Notes: generated from the letters alone by a model not told the origin. Counted from the first letter of the stretch, positions 54,029 to 63,273 are shown. The stretch is DNA of 64,000 nucleotides from Streptomyces soli (GCF_003999195.1 NZ_RJVR01000306.1:1-64000); one strand, 5' to 3'. Program-made: numbers and translations.

Positions 54029-55657
54029 GTGGCCAGGCGTCCCCTCCCGGGCATTCTCAACGGCAGCCGCCCCTCGGTAGGCCGCCTCGTCGACGGTGGC
54101 CGCCCCTCGCTGGCCAAAGGACGCGACTTCGCGCGTACGACGGCTGACAGCGCGACCGACGTGCTCCACCCGCTGCTGGTCATCCTGCGGGGGCTGCGCC
54201 GCCAGCTCGGCTGGCTGCGGGGCTGGTGGACCCGGACCCCCAAGGACCGGCGCGGTCCCGCGCTGCTGCTCCTGGCCGCCATCGGCCTGGTCGTCGTGCT
54301 GTTCCCGTACGGCCCCTACCTGGCACTGATCGCGCTGATGAGCTCGGCCGCCTGGATGGGCCGCGACCGCACCCCGGAGCCGACCGGGCCCAGCGACGCC
54401 GAGACCGCCCGGCTCAAGTCGCTGTACGACGCGCTGGTGCCGTATCTGTCCGACCCCGGCGACCCCAGCCCCCTGTACAGCCACGACGGTGACTGGCAGG
54501 AAGCCTTCGCCTCGTACGAGTTCGAGGACGGCCGGCTGGTCCGGCTGCACCTGCGGTACCCGGCGTACTTCACCGACGGCGAGGCCGAGTCGAGGGTCCG
54601 GGTCGAGCAGGTGCTGCACGCGAAGGCCGGCCGGGGCCGCGAGTACCGCTTCGACTGGGACGAGGAGGAGAACCGCCTCACCCTCACCGCGCTGCCGCCG
54701 CTGTCCACCGGCATCGCCGCCCAGCACTTCGTGATGTCCCCCGGCGAGACGGTGCTCGGCTTCACCGACCCCGACGCCGTCCAGCGCGCCGTGCCGGTGG
54801 CCGACGGCGACGGACTCCGCGACGCTCCCCCGGTCGTCTGGCGCACCGGCCCGCGTTCAGGCGAACCGCATCTGCTGGCCCTCGGCCGGCCCGGCACCGG
54901 CACGACCACGCTGCTGCGCTCCATCGCCCTGCAGGCGCTGGCGCACGGCGACATCCTGGTGATCGACGGCAGCGGCACGGGCGAGTACGCGTGCCTCATC
55001 GGGCGGCCGGGCGTCCTGGCCGTGGAGAGCGGCCTCGCGGGCACGCTGGCCACCCTGGAGTGGGCCGCGCACGAGACCGAGCGGCGGCTCATCGCCGTCA
55101 ACCGCGCCCGCCAGGCGGGACGGCCCGCCCCCGAGGACACCCGCCGTCCGCTGTGGATCCTGGCGGACCGGCCGACCGCGCTCACCCAGCTCGCCCATGC
55201 CGAAGGCCGGAAGGACCCGCAGGAACTGCTCGACGTGCCCCTGCGGCACGGCCGGGCGGCCGGGGTGACGGTGGCGGTCGCGGACTCGCTCGACTCGGCG
55301 GAGGCCCTGTGCGGCGTGATCGTCGCCCACACCAGGGCGAGGGTCGTGCTCGGCGCGGTCTCGGCCGAGGAGACGCGGCTGGTGCTCGGGGCTCCGCAGT
55401 GCACGACCTCGGCGGCAACGGTGCCGGCCGGGCGCGGGTACGTACGGCTCGGGTCGGGGCCGGTGCTGCGGCTCCAGGTGCCGGCGACGCCGGATCCGTA
55501 CGACGAGGAGACCAGCGAGGCGGACCGGCAGGCGGTGCTTGCGCTCCTGCCGGCCACGACGGCTTCCGGGACGGCTCCGGCGGCCGAGGAGATCATTGAG
55601 GTGGCGGCGCCCGAGGAGCGGGTGCGGGGCCGGGCCGACCTCAAGCTGGAGCACTGA
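54029..55657 (+). CDS. FtsK/SpoIIIE-like membrane ATPase with degenerate Walker A
   Basis: A 542-residue protein with two hydrophobic helices (about 70-105), a beta-rich middle domain and a P-loop ATPase domain (about 260-510) of the FtsK/SpoIIIE/TraB type. The Walker A equivalent near residues 286-294 reads GRPGTGTTT, lacking the usual lysine; the Walker B-like strand is DILVIDGS, followed by PLWILADRP. The GTG start has TGGAG 7 nt upstream. Either it binds nucleotide without hydrolysing it or hydrolysis is slow. Preceded by a small membrane partner. Role in DNA movement or septation is only inferred. Confidence 0.8.
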   Translation: MARRPLPGILNGSRPSVGRLVDGGRPSLAKGRDFARTTADSATDVLHPLLVILRGLRRQLGWLRGWWTRTPKDRRGPALLLLAAIGLVVVLFPYGPYLALIALMSSAAWMGRDRTPEPTGPSDAETARLKSLYDALVPYLSDPGDPSPLYSHDGDWQEAFASYEFEDGRLVRLHLRYPAYFTDGEAESRVRVEQVLHAKAGRGREYRFDWDEEENRLTLTALPPLSTGIAAQHFVMSPGETVLGFTDPDAVQRAVPVADGDGLRDAPPVVWRTGPRSGEPHLLALGRPGTGTTTLLRSIALQALAHGDILVIDGSGTGEYACLIGRPGVLAVESGLAGTLATLEWAAHETERRLIAVNRARQAGRPAPEDTRRPLWILADRPTALTQLAHAEGRKDPQELLDVPLRHGRAAGVTVAVADSLDSAEALCGVIVAHTRARVVLGAVSAEETRLVLGAPQCTTSAATVPAGRGYVRLGSGPVLRLQVPATPDPYDEETSEADRQAVLALLPATTASGTAPAAEEIIEVAAPEERVRGRADLKLEH

Positions 55658-55703
55658 GTGGCTGCATCCTCGAACGCCGGACGGGCTGTTCGGCGGGCTG
55701 ACG

Positions 55704-57191
55704 TCACGCCACGAACAGGCCCGCGCCCTCTCCCTCCGTGCCGCCGCCGTGCCGCACGGCCTGGGCCGCAGCCGCCAGACGGGAGACCGCGTCGCGGGCC
55801 ACGGCTCCGCCGACGGTGAAGGGGAGGCGTACGTAGGACTCGAAGGCGCCGTCGATGCCGAAGCGGGGGCCGGAGGGGACTCGGACGCCGAGGCGTTCGC
55901 CGGCGACGGCGAGGCGGGAGCCGGAGACGTCGCCGGTGCGGACCCACATGGTCATGCCGCCCGAGGGGACGGAGAAGTCCCACTCGGGCAGCTGGTCGCG
56001 GAGGGCGGCGACGAGGTCGTCGCGGTATTCGCGGGCCCGGGCACGGCGGGTGGCGACGGCCTCGTCCCAGGCGCCGGTGCGCAGCAGCCAGGCGACGGCG
56101 AGCTGGTCGACGACCGGGGAGCCGAGGTCGAGGTAGGCGCGGGCGCTGACCAGGCGGCGTACGACGTCGGGGGCGGCGCGGACCCAGCCGATGCGCAGAC
56201 CGGCCCAGATGGCCTTGCTGGCCGAGCCGACGCTGATGACCGTGCCGCCACGGTCGAAGGCGGCCATCCGGCGCGGTGGGGTGTCCTCCGACTCCAGGGC
56301 GAGTTCGGCCATGCTCTCGTCGGTGATGATGACGGTGCCGGCGGCGCGGGCGCTCTCGACCAGGGCGCGGCGCTGGTCGTCGTCGATGAGGGTGCCCGTG
56401 GGGTTGTGGAAGTCGGGCATGACGTAGGCCATGCGCGGCACGGCGTCGCGCAGGACGCGCTGCCAGGCGTCGAGGTCCCAGCCGGCGAGCCGCTCGCGCA
56501 GGGCGACCGGGACGATGCGTGAGCCGCTCTCGCGTAGCAGTTCCAGGACGTTGGCATAGCTCGGAGACTCGACGGCTACGCGCTCGCCGGGGGTGGTCAG
56601 GCGGCGGGCGGCGGCGGCGATGGCGCCCATCGCACCGGTGGTGACCATGATCTGCTCGGGCCGGGTCGGGATGCCTCGGGCGGTGTAGCGCTCGGCGATG
56701 GCCGCGCGGAGGACGGGGAGGCCGGCCGGGAAGTCGCCGTGGGTGGCGGAGTAGGCCGGCAGGTCGGCCAGGGCCCCCTGCATGGCACGCGAGAGCCAGG
56801 GCTCGGGGGCCGGGAGGGCGGCGTTACCGAGGTCGATGACGGTGCCCGCGGCGTCCGGGGGCAGCGGCTCCATGCTCCGGGTCGGCAGACCGTGGCCCTG
56901 CGGGACGGCGGTCCAGGTGCCGGCGCCGCGCCGGGAGCGGGCGAAGCCCCCGGCGCGCAGCGCCTCGTACGCGGCGGCGGCGGTCGTGCGGCTGATGCCG
57001 AGGGCGAGCGCCAGTTCGCGCTCGGCGGGCAGCCGCGCCGCGACGGGGATCCGACCCTCCAGCACCAGGACCCGGATGCCGTCGGCGAGGCTGCGGTAGG
57101 CGGGCATGCGACGGCCGGCGGCACGCGACGGCCTCGGCTCGAGAAGCCGGGCGAGGTGCGGGGCCCCCACGGATGCGGTCCACTCAGACAT
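55704..57191 (-). CDS. MocR/PdxR-family regulator (GntR HTH fused to aminotransferase-like domain)
   Basis: A 495-residue fusion of a GntR winged helix (residues about 20-90: SLADGIRVLVLEGRIPVAARLPAERELALALGIS) to a fold type I PLP domain. The PLP lysine is in SVGSASKAIWAGLRIGW; other aminotransferase marks are MPDFHNPTG and ITDESMAELAL. MocR proteins sense PLP or amino compounds and usually control a divergent gene. Here the divergent neighbour, about 100 bp away, is a YczE-like membrane protein, the commonest partner of MocR in actinomycetes. Confidence 0.92.
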   Translation of the reverse strand: MSEWTASVGAPHLARLLEPRPSRAAGRRMPAYRSLADGIRVLVLEGRIPVAARLPAERELALALGISRTTAAAAYEALRAGGFARSRRGAGTWTAVPQGHGLPTRSMEPLPPDAAGTVIDLGNAALPAPEPWLSRAMQGALADLPAYSATHGDFPAGLPVLRAAIAERYTARGIPTRPEQIMVTTGAMGAIAAAARRLTTPGERVAVESPSYANVLELLRESGSRIVPVALRERLAGWDLDAWQRVLRDAVPRMAYVMPDFHNPTGTLIDDDQRRALVESARAAGTVIITDESMAELALESEDTPPRRMAAFDRGGTVISVGSASKAIWAGLRIGWVRAAPDVVRRLVSARAYLDLGSPVVDQLAVAWLLRTGAWDEAVATRRARAREYRDDLVAALRDQLPEWDFSVPSGGMTMWVRTGDVSGSRLAVAGERLGVRVPSGPRFGIDGAFESYVRLPFTVGGAVARDAVSRLAAAAQAVRHGGGTEGEGAGLFVA

Positions 57192-57290
57192 CGCTTCCAG
57201 TCCACCTTCCGCGAATTGGCCATGGCCGGGGAGTGCCTACAGGCCACAGGGTGGCACGATCGTCGCCGCAATGACCAGTGGGGGTTCGCC

Positions 57291-58214
57291 ATGCAGGGCC
57301 AATCGACGTCGCGCACAGGGCACCGCATGGGACGCCGGGTCATACATCTCTACGTAGGGCTGGTGTTGTACGGCGCGGGCGCCGCTCTGCAGGTGCGCGC
57401 GGGGCTGGGACTGGATCCGTGGGACGTGCTGCACCAGGGGGTGTCGAAGCACACCGGGCTGAGCATCGGGATTGTCTCCGTCGTCGTGGGTGCGGCGGTG
57501 CTGCTGCTGTGGTGGCCGCTGCGGCAGCGCCCGGGGCTGGGGACGGTGTCGAACGTCTTCGTGGTCGGGCTTTCCCTGGACGCCACGATGCGGTTCGTTC
57601 CGCAGCCGCACGCGCTGGCGGTACGGGTCCCGCTGCTGGCCGCAGCGATCGTGCTCAGCGGTGTGGCCACCGGCCTCTACATCACGGCGCGCTTCGGGCC
57701 CGGCCCACGCGACGGCCTGATGACGGGGCTGCACGCGCGCACGGGCCGCTCGGTCAGGCTGGTGCGTACCGGGATCGAGGTGACGGTGCTCGTGGGCGGT
57801 TTCGCGCTGGGCGGGTCGGTCGGGGTCGGGACGGTGGCGTACGCGCTGGCGATCGGGCCGCTGGCCCAGTTCTTCCTTCGGGTCTTCGCGATGGCGGAAC
57901 CGTCACTTGTGTCCGGTCATGCGGGCGAAGACGACGACGTTGCCCGAGTAGCCGCCTGCCTTGGTGTAGGTGCCGCCGCAGGTGATGACCCGCAGTTCGG
58001 GGCGGGCCGTGTCGCCGTAGACGCGTTTGGCGGGGAAGTCCTTCTTGGCGAAGACCTCGATGCCGTAGATCGTGAAGATCGCGGTGGTGCCGTCGGCGCG
58101 GGACACCTCGATCCTGGCGCCCTTCTTGAGCGCTCCCAGGCCGTAGAAGACGGCGGGGCCGCTCTCGTTGTCGACGTGGCCGACGACGATCGCTGTGCCC
58201 TTGGCGCCGGGTGA
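57291..58214 (+). CDS. YczE/YitT-like membrane protein with abnormal C-terminal extension
   Basis: The first 203 residues are a standard YczE-family protein with five or six hydrophobic helices (VGLVLYGAGAALQVRAGLGLDPWDVLHQG, PRDGLMTGLHARTGRSVRLVR, YALAIGPLAQFFLRVFAM). Instead of stopping there, the frame runs on for about 104 codons antisense to the sortase gene with no recognisable protein sequence. A lost stop codon or a small frameshift is the likely cause. The ATG has GGGGG 7 nt upstream. Probably controlled by the divergent MocR; role in pyridoxine or amino-compound transport is unproven. Confidence 0.75.
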   Translation: MQGQSTSRTGHRMGRRVIHLYVGLVLYGAGAALQVRAGLGLDPWDVLHQGVSKHTGLSIGIVSVVVGAAVLLLWWPLRQRPGLGTVSNVFVVGLSLDATMRFVPQPHALAVRVPLLAAAIVLSGVATGLYITARFGPGPRDGLMTGLHARTGRSVRLVRTGIEVTVLVGGFALGGSVGVGTVAYALAIGPLAQFFLRVFAMAEPSLVSGHAGEDDDVARVAACLGVGAAAGDDPQFGAGRVAVDAFGGEVLLGEDLDAVDREDRGGAVGAGHLDPGALLERSQAVEDGGAALVVDVADDDRCALGAG

Positions 58215-58628
58215 CGCGGAGCCCTTGTACCAAGCGCCGAGGTTCTTGTACTGGGGTGGCGGGGCCTCGATGGTCTTCTGCTTGTCGAGGGAGACGTTCA
58301 TCAGGGGCGCGTCGATGCTGACCTTGGGGATGCGGATGCGCATGGGCTGCGCGTCGGGCAGCGGCGGCACCGCCTCCTTGGTCCCGCCGCCCTCCGCGCC
58401 GCCCGAGAGGGCGGCCGACGCGGCGGTGGGCTGAGGCGGGCCGCCGGAGCCGTCAAGGCCGTCGACCATCAACACCACGCCGGTCAGCACCACCGATCCC
58501 ACCGCCACCATCACGACCCGGCGGCCCCGGCGGGTGAACCGGACCGGAGGCCGCTGCCGCGCTCTGGGCGTACTGCGGAGCGCATGCCGTGGCGGTACGG
58601 GAGGGTGGCCCCCGGGAGAACGCTGCAT
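57903..58628 (-). CDS. Class F sortase
   Basis: Membrane-anchored cysteine transpeptidase of 241 residues: basic N-terminus, one helix (about 38-56), a Pro/Ala/Gly linker and the sortase beta barrel. Catalytic His151 lies in VVGHVDNESGP and Cys217 in RVITCGGTY; the arginine follows in the terminal VVFARM. The short TxTC-like block and lack of a class A or C insert match class F, the type common in Streptomyces. It would anchor proteins with an SPRTG/ARTG-type C-terminal signal, as in the His/Asn-rich protein at 60921. Confidence 0.88.
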   Translation of the reverse strand: MQRSPGGHPPVPPRHALRSTPRARQRPPVRFTRRGRRVVMVAVGSVVLTGVVLMVDGLDGSGGPPQPTAASAALSGGAEGGGTKEAVPPLPDAQPMRIRIPKVSIDAPLMNVSLDKQKTIEAPPPQYKNLGAWYKGSASPGAKGTAIVVGHVDNESGPAVFYGLGALKKGARIEVSRADGTTAIFTIYGIEVFAKKDFPAKRVYGDTARPELRVITCGGTYTKAGGYSGNVVVFARMTGHK

Positions 58629-58841
58629 CGCTGTCCTTACTGTCCTTCAGCTACGGCCAGTCCGACATTAGATGATAGTCCGTCATATACGACGATAAGG
58701 GCGACAGCGACAGTCCGCGATCAGAGGTGGCGAACGGGGCACCACCCGATCAGGTGAACGCGGGTAACAGGCCTTGGGCAATCGGAGCAGACCCGCGTGG
58801 GTCGCGAGCGGCCGGGGACGACCGTGGACGACCGTGGACCG

Positions 58842-60659
58842 ATGAGCACTGAATACCGGCGCGTCCGTGGGCTGGACGGGTTGCGGGCGCTGGCCGTGGC
58901 GGCCGTTGTCGTCTATCACGTGCACGCGCCATGGCTGCGGGGCGGCTTTCTCGGTGTCGATCTCTTCTTCGTCATCAGCGGGTACCTGATCACCAGTCTG
59001 CTAGCCGCCGACCACTGGCGGTCGGGCCGGATTCGCCTCGGCGCCTTCTGGAAGCGGCGGGCCCTGCGCCTGCTGCCGCTGCTGTGGCTGGTGCTCGCGG
59101 TCACCGCCTGCGCGGCCACCCTCACCGGCGGGGACGCCTGGGACGGCCTGCGGGGGGCGGTGGCCGCGGCGCTGACCTACCGCAGCAACTGGTGGCAGCT
59201 GGCCCAACACGACATGTACTTCGCCCAGTTCGGTGCGGTCCCGGTGCTCCAGCATCTGTGGTCGCTGTCAGTGGAGGAGCAGTTCTATCTGGGCTGGCCG
59301 CTGCTGCTGTGGGTCGTGATGGGCCTCCTTCGCCGCCAGCGGGCGCAGGCGGCATGCGCAGCGATGCTGGCCCTGGCGTCCTTCACGGCGATGGCGCTGC
59401 TGTACGAGCCCGGCTCCGAGCCCTCCCGGGTGTACTACGGCACCGACACGCACGGCGGCGGCCTGCTGCTCGGCGCCGCCGTGGCGCTGGTACTGCCGCT
59501 CACCCGGGCCGGCACGCTGCGCCGGCCGGAGTACGTCCGGGCCATCGACGCGCTGGGGGCGGCCGGTCTTGCAGGGCTGGCCCTCACGGCGGTCCTCGCC
59601 GACGGGAACGGTGCCTTCCTGTACCGGGGCGGCCTGGTGGGCGTCTGCCTCGCCGCCGCCGCGCTGACGGTGGCGGCCTGTACGCCGGGTACCGTCGCCC
59701 GCGCGCTGGGGTGGGCGCCGCTGGTGTGGCTGGGGCGCCGCTCGTACGGCGTCTACCTGTGGCACTGGCCAGTGCTCGCCTGCCTGACCAACGCGGCGGA
59801 CGGGGTGGCCGATTCGGCCTCCGGCAGGCTGGTCTCGCTGGTGGTGCCGGTGGGCCTGGCGGCGGTGTCGTACCGGGCGCTGGAGGAGCCGCTGCTGCGA
59901 CTGGGGGTGCGCGCCTGGGCCGAACGGGTGAGCGGGCGCGTACGGGCGGCGGGGGCGCGGCGGCCACGGCTGGTGCTGGGTGCGGCGATGACCGGTCTGG
60001 CCGTGCTCGGCACGGCCTACGTCGGCGTGTCGCGGGCGCCGTCCGGGGGCGGCCTGGAGGCCCAGATCGCGGCCGGCCGGCGGGCCATCGCGGTGCGGCC
60101 GACTCCCCCTGCGCCGTCTTCCGGCTCTTCGCCGGCTGCGCCTGCGTCCTCGGCCGCGCCACAGCGGGTCGCATCGCTGAGCGGGGGCGACGTCACCGCT
60201 GTCGGCGACTCGGTGATGCTGGCCTCGGCGGCCGCCCTGGAGAGCCGGTTCCCGGGCATCTACGTGGATGCCGTGGTGGGACGTCAAATGTCTTCTGCGC
60301 CAGAGCAGTTGGCGCGTCTGGCGGCGGCCGGAAGACTGCGGCGGGTCGTGGTGGTGGGGCTCGGTACGAACGGCGATTTCACCCCCCGCACCCTTGAGCG
60401 GATCCTGCGCATCGCGGGGTCCGGGCGGGCCGTGGTCTTCGTCAACGTGCATGTCCCCCGCTCCTGGGAGTCCCGCGTCAACACGGCCCTCACGCGAGGC
60501 GTTGGGCGGCACCAGGACGTGGCGGTGCTGGCGGACTGGTCCACGGCCATCTCCCGCTACCCAGAGGGCTTGTGGAGCGACCGGATCCATCCGCGTCCGT
60601 CAGGCGCGCGGCTGTACGCGGACGTTGTCGCGGCAGCTGTCCGGGACACCGACTCCTGA
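58842..60659 (+). CDS. OafA/YrhL-type acyltransferase with SGNH-like C-terminal domain
   Basis: Membrane O-acyltransferase (acyltransferase_3) of 605 residues. About ten hydrophobic helices form the N-terminal 380 residues, with GLDGLRALAVAAVVVYH and GVDLFFVISGYLIT. A Pro/Ser linker leads to an extracytoplasmic SGNH-like domain with TAVGDSVMLAS (Ser), GLGTNGDF (Asn) and DRIHPRPSGA (Asp-His). OafA proteins transfer acetyl groups to cell-wall or surface glycans. ATG 58842 chosen because the fold begins directly after it; an upstream GTG at 58797 adds 15 residues. Neither has a strong ribosome site. Confidence 0.9.
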   Translation: MSTEYRRVRGLDGLRALAVAAVVVYHVHAPWLRGGFLGVDLFFVISGYLITSLLAADHWRSGRIRLGAFWKRRALRLLPLLWLVLAVTACAATLTGGDAWDGLRGAVAAALTYRSNWWQLAQHDMYFAQFGAVPVLQHLWSLSVEEQFYLGWPLLLWVVMGLLRRQRAQAACAAMLALASFTAMALLYEPGSEPSRVYYGTDTHGGGLLLGAAVALVLPLTRAGTLRRPEYVRAIDALGAAGLAGLALTAVLADGNGAFLYRGGLVGVCLAAAALTVAACTPGTVARALGWAPLVWLGRRSYGVYLWHWPVLACLTNAADGVADSASGRLVSLVVPVGLAAVSYRALEEPLLRLGVRAWAERVSGRVRAAGARRPRLVLGAAMTGLAVLGTAYVGVSRAPSGGGLEAQIAAGRRAIAVRPTPPAPSSGSSPAAPASSAAPQRVASLSGGDVTAVGDSVMLASAAALESRFPGIYVDAVVGRQMSSAPEQLARLAAAGRLRRVVVVGLGTNGDFTPRTLERILRIAGSGRAVVFVNVHVPRSWESRVNTALTRGVGRHQDVAVLADWSTAISRYPEGLWSDRIHPRPSGARLYADVVAAAVRDTDS

Positions 60660-60920
60660 CGACACGTCGGGTCGTCCCTGATGGCGCGTCACCCGTTCGA
60701 CCGCGATCTTTAAACGCTTCCTACGGAGCGGCCGCACCCGCTGCGACCTGGTGTTATGTGGTCGCCCGGGCAAATCCGATGGTCCGTTCGGGTGTACGGA
60801 GGAGCTCTTCCCGAAATGCGGGACGGCCAGGGCGCCCGCGCAATGGATCACAAGGACGCGGTCGCAGTTCGTCTCGAGGGAAGCAATCCCACCTGCCCCG
60901 TCCACAAGGAGGTTCAACTC

Positions 60921-62126
60921 ATGCGTGTTGCACGCATTCTGGCAGGGGCGGTGCTCACCACGACCGCCGTGATGCTTCCGGCCACCTATGCCTTCGCGGC
61001 GCCCACATTCACCCTCACCCCGAATCGGGCTGAAGCCGGCGACAGCGTGGCTTTCGCGACGGATTGCCTCAGGGGATCAGTCTCCGGTGACGCCCTCAAC
61101 GCCCAGGTGAATTTCGATCAGACCAATCAGATTCGCACCTTCACTGTCTCGGAAGACGCCACCCGGGGACAGCACACGGTGAACCTCGTCTGCGAGGACG
61201 CCCCCGGGAGCAACTCAGCGTTTCTCACCGTCATTCGCAACAACGACAACAACAACGACAACGACAACAACCACAACCACAACAGCAACCACAACAACAA
61301 CCACAACCACAACCACAACAACAACTTCAACAGCAACCACAACAACAACTTCAGAGACCACCACTTCTATGAACACCACTCCGGCGGCACGCTCCCCGGC
61401 CGCTTCGACCCGTGCGACGGCGGCTCGTGGGGCGGCAGGCCCTACACCTGGAGGGACGACGAGAGGCGGGAGGACCTCACCGATCACGGGCGGCAGGACA
61501 ACCACTTCGGCCGCGAGAACAGCCGGGACAACAGCCGGGACAACGGCCGTGACAACGGCCGTGACAACGGCCGTGACAACCTTGACCGTCGTGACCAGCA
61601 GAAGCAAGAAATGACCGCCCCGGGCAACCGGGACAACCAGGACCAGACTCTGGACGACCAGAGCAGCTCCGCAGCCGGCTCCTCCGACAGCAAGAACACC
61701 GTCGACTCGTGGGACGGCGGGCAGGACGGCGGGCAGGACGGCGGCAGCAACTGGAAGCACGACGACGGTGGCTGGGGCGGGGGTGGCGGCCGTCACGACA
61801 ATCAGTTTGGGGCCAACCACCGCGAGGACGGCTTCCACGGCGAGCAAGGCTTCCGCGAGCACTTCCACGCCGAGCACGGCTTCCGCGGCGACCAGGGGGG
61901 CGGCCTCGGCGGCGAGTTGGGCGGCCTCGGCAATGCCAACTGCGGCACCTTGGCTGGCTCGGCGGTGGGCAGCACGCCGACCGGCAGCCCGCGCACCGGT
62001 TTGGGTGGCTCGGCTGGTGGCCTGAACACCATGGAGACCGCGATCGGCAGCGGGCTGCTCGCGGCCGCCGCGGGCGGCGGCATCTACCTGGTGCGCCGTC
62101 GCCGCATGAACGGCGGCCAGGTCTGA
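60921..62126 (+). CDS. His/Asn-rich cell-surface protein with sortase-type C-terminal signal
   Basis: A 401-residue exported protein. Signal peptide (1-27, ending TYAFA), an Ig/beta-sandwich-like domain (about 28-100), an Asn/His low-complexity stretch (about 103-145), tandem RDN-G tetrapeptides (about 198-221), a Gly/Asp/His-rich part with HGEQGF/EHGF repeats, and a C-terminal SPRTGLGG followed by a hydrophobic helix and RRRR. That ending is a sorting signal for class F/E sortases. AAGGAGG lies 9 nt before the ATG. The histidines suggest metal binding. A strong terminator follows. Likely cell-wall anchored by the sortase 2.3 kb upstream. Confidence 0.82.
   Translation: MRVARILAGAVLTTTAVMLPATYAFAAPTFTLTPNRAEAGDSVAFATDCLRGSVSGDALNAQVNFDQTNQIRTFTVSEDATRGQHTVNLVCEDAPGSNSAFLTVIRNNDNNNDNDNNHNHNSNHNNNHNHNHNNNFNSNHNNNFRDHHFYEHHSGGTLPGRFDPCDGGSWGGRPYTWRDDERREDLTDHGRQDNHFGRENSRDNSRDNGRDNGRDNGRDNLDRRDQQKQEMTAPGNRDNQDQTLDDQSSSAAGSSDSKNTVDSWDGGQDGGQDGGSNWKHDDGGWGGGGGRHDNQFGANHREDGFHGEQGFREHFHAEHGFRGDQGGGLGGELGGLGNANCGTLAGSAVGSTPTGSPRTGLGGSAGGLNTMETAIGSGLLAAAAGGGIYLVRRRRMNGGQV
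61511..61583 (+). repeat. 12-bp tandem repeat encoding RDN-G tetrapeptides
   Basis: Six consecutive 12-bp units (consensus CCGTGACAACGG) encode REN-S, RDN-S, RDN-G, RDN-G, RDN-G and RDN-L. The last three units are identical at the DNA level, a sign of recent slippage. Copy number is likely variable between strains. Confidence 0.85.
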
Positions 62127-62161
62127 TCGTTGCGGACCTCCGCGATCCAGCTCTGACCGCC

Positions 62162-62196
62162 CTGCCCCCGGGCCGCCGTAAGGCGCCCGGGGGCAG
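62162..62196 (+). terminator. Strong hairpin terminator after the surface-protein gene
   Basis: Arms CTGCCCCCGGGC (62162-62173) and GCCCGGGGGCAG (62185-62196) pair perfectly over 12 bp around an 11-nt loop, 36 bp after the stop codon. No U-run follows, as is usual in Streptomyces. Confidence 0.75.
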
Positions 62197-62268
62197 CCAT
62201 GTACCGGCGGGTAATCGGTGGCATCATGGCCGGTCACATCGGCACGCGTGACGGCGGGGTGGCAACGG

Positions 62269-62705
62269 GTGGACACGAGCGAGGCACGGGACAGAGCCGG
62301 CACCGAGGAAGCGGCTCCGAACGTCGCCGGTGCCCGCGAGCGGCGGCGGGAGCAGCACGGCTGGTACTTCTACGACTGGGCGAACTCGGTCTTCTCCGCC
62401 AGCGTGATCACGGTCTTCCTGGGGCCGTATCTGACCACCGTCGCCAAGGCCGCGGCCGACGCCGACGGCTATGTCCACCCCCTGGGCATACCAGTCCGCG
62501 CCGGGTCGTACTTCGCGTACGCGATCTCCGCCTCCGTGCTGCTGTCCGTCTTCGTGATGCCGCTGGCCGGAGCGGTGGCGGACCGTACGGGTCGAAAGAA
62601 GCCGCTGATGGGTGGGGTGTCTTCGCGTACATCGGGGCCGGGGCGACGATGGGGATGTTCTTCCTGTCCGGGGACCGGTATCTGCTGGGCGGGGCGCTGC
62701 TCCAG
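62269..62705 (+). pseudogene. UMF1-family MFS transporter, frameshifted and truncated
   Basis: GTG start, then ERRREQHGWYFYDWANSVFSASVITVF and VMPLAGAVADRTGRKKPLMG, the start of UMF1-type (YxiO-like) MFS permeases. At about 62610 a 5-bp gain (GGTGGGGTGTC where GGTGTC is expected) shifts the frame; the next frame continues as VFAYIGAGATMGMFFLSGDRYLLGGALL and then similarity stops. Only about 135 of roughly 430 residues remain. Confidence 0.75.
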
Positions 62706-62767
62706 GAGATCGTCCCGGGCGACGCCCAGAGCAGCACAGCCCGCCTGCGGCTGGTCGTCTTCCCCCC

Positions 62768-62940
62768 GTGGAGGCGGCCACGGAACCGGTCCACCCCTGC
62801 GCCGTCAACGACCCCGACCAGGCCCGCGTCGTCCTCACGGAGTTGCAGCCCGGCAGCGTCGTGCGCGTCACCGGCAGCCTATGCATGCCGGACCCCGACG
62901 ACGGCCTCTGGCTTGACATCACCGCCTCGAACGCCTCCCC
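62768..62940 (+). pseudogene. Unassigned protein fragment (OB-fold-like)
   Basis: A well-formed coding-like segment (VNDPDQARVVLTELQPGSVVRVTGSL, then DPDDGLWLDITA) lies between the MFS and integrase fragments. The beta-strand pattern with GSVVRVTG suggests a small OB-type nucleic-acid-binding domain. No start, no end and no named family; probably another piece of a decayed element. Confidence 0.3.
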
Positions 62941-63023
62941 ACGGTGCCCGTCATCACCTTCGGGAACAACGAGCCCGGGCTGCTCCATCAGGGCCCGTGC
63001 ATTGCCTGGGAGGGCTAGGGTTG

Positions 63024-63239
63024 GTGCCTCCGAAGTCGGGCGAACGCCTCCGCAAGCTCGGCATCCGGCTCGCCGAAACCCGCTCCACCGCACTGTTCCA
63101 GCGCGCCACCGAACTGCCCGCCGCGATCCTCGCCCGCACCCTCGGCGTCCACATCACCGTCGCCGTTAAGTGGCAACGAGCCGCCGCCGGCCAACTGTCT
63201 GAGCTGACGTGGCGTCGCCCCGTGCCCGTAGGATCGTGA
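63024..63239 (+). pseudogene. C-terminal fragment of a tyrosine-recombinase-like (integrase-associated) protein
   Basis: The segment VPPKSGERLRKLGIRLAETRSTALFQ, then LPAAILARTLGVHITVAVKWQRAAAG, ends at a TGA. This pattern (an Arg-rich helix followed by a LGxHxxxAVxWQR helix) is the C-terminal end of integrase-like proteins found in Streptomyces integrative elements. No catalytic Arg-His-Arg-Tyr set is present. Assignment rests on remembered patterns, so moderate to low. Confidence 0.5.
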
Positions 63240-63273
63240 GCGGCGCGGGGCACGCCAACTTGAGGAGTGCGCG

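Noticed and set aside
61231..61583. Short regular repeats that could suggest a CRISPR array
   Set aside because: Units are 3-12 bp, without spacers, and translate in frame into Asn/His and RDN-G repeats of an exported protein.
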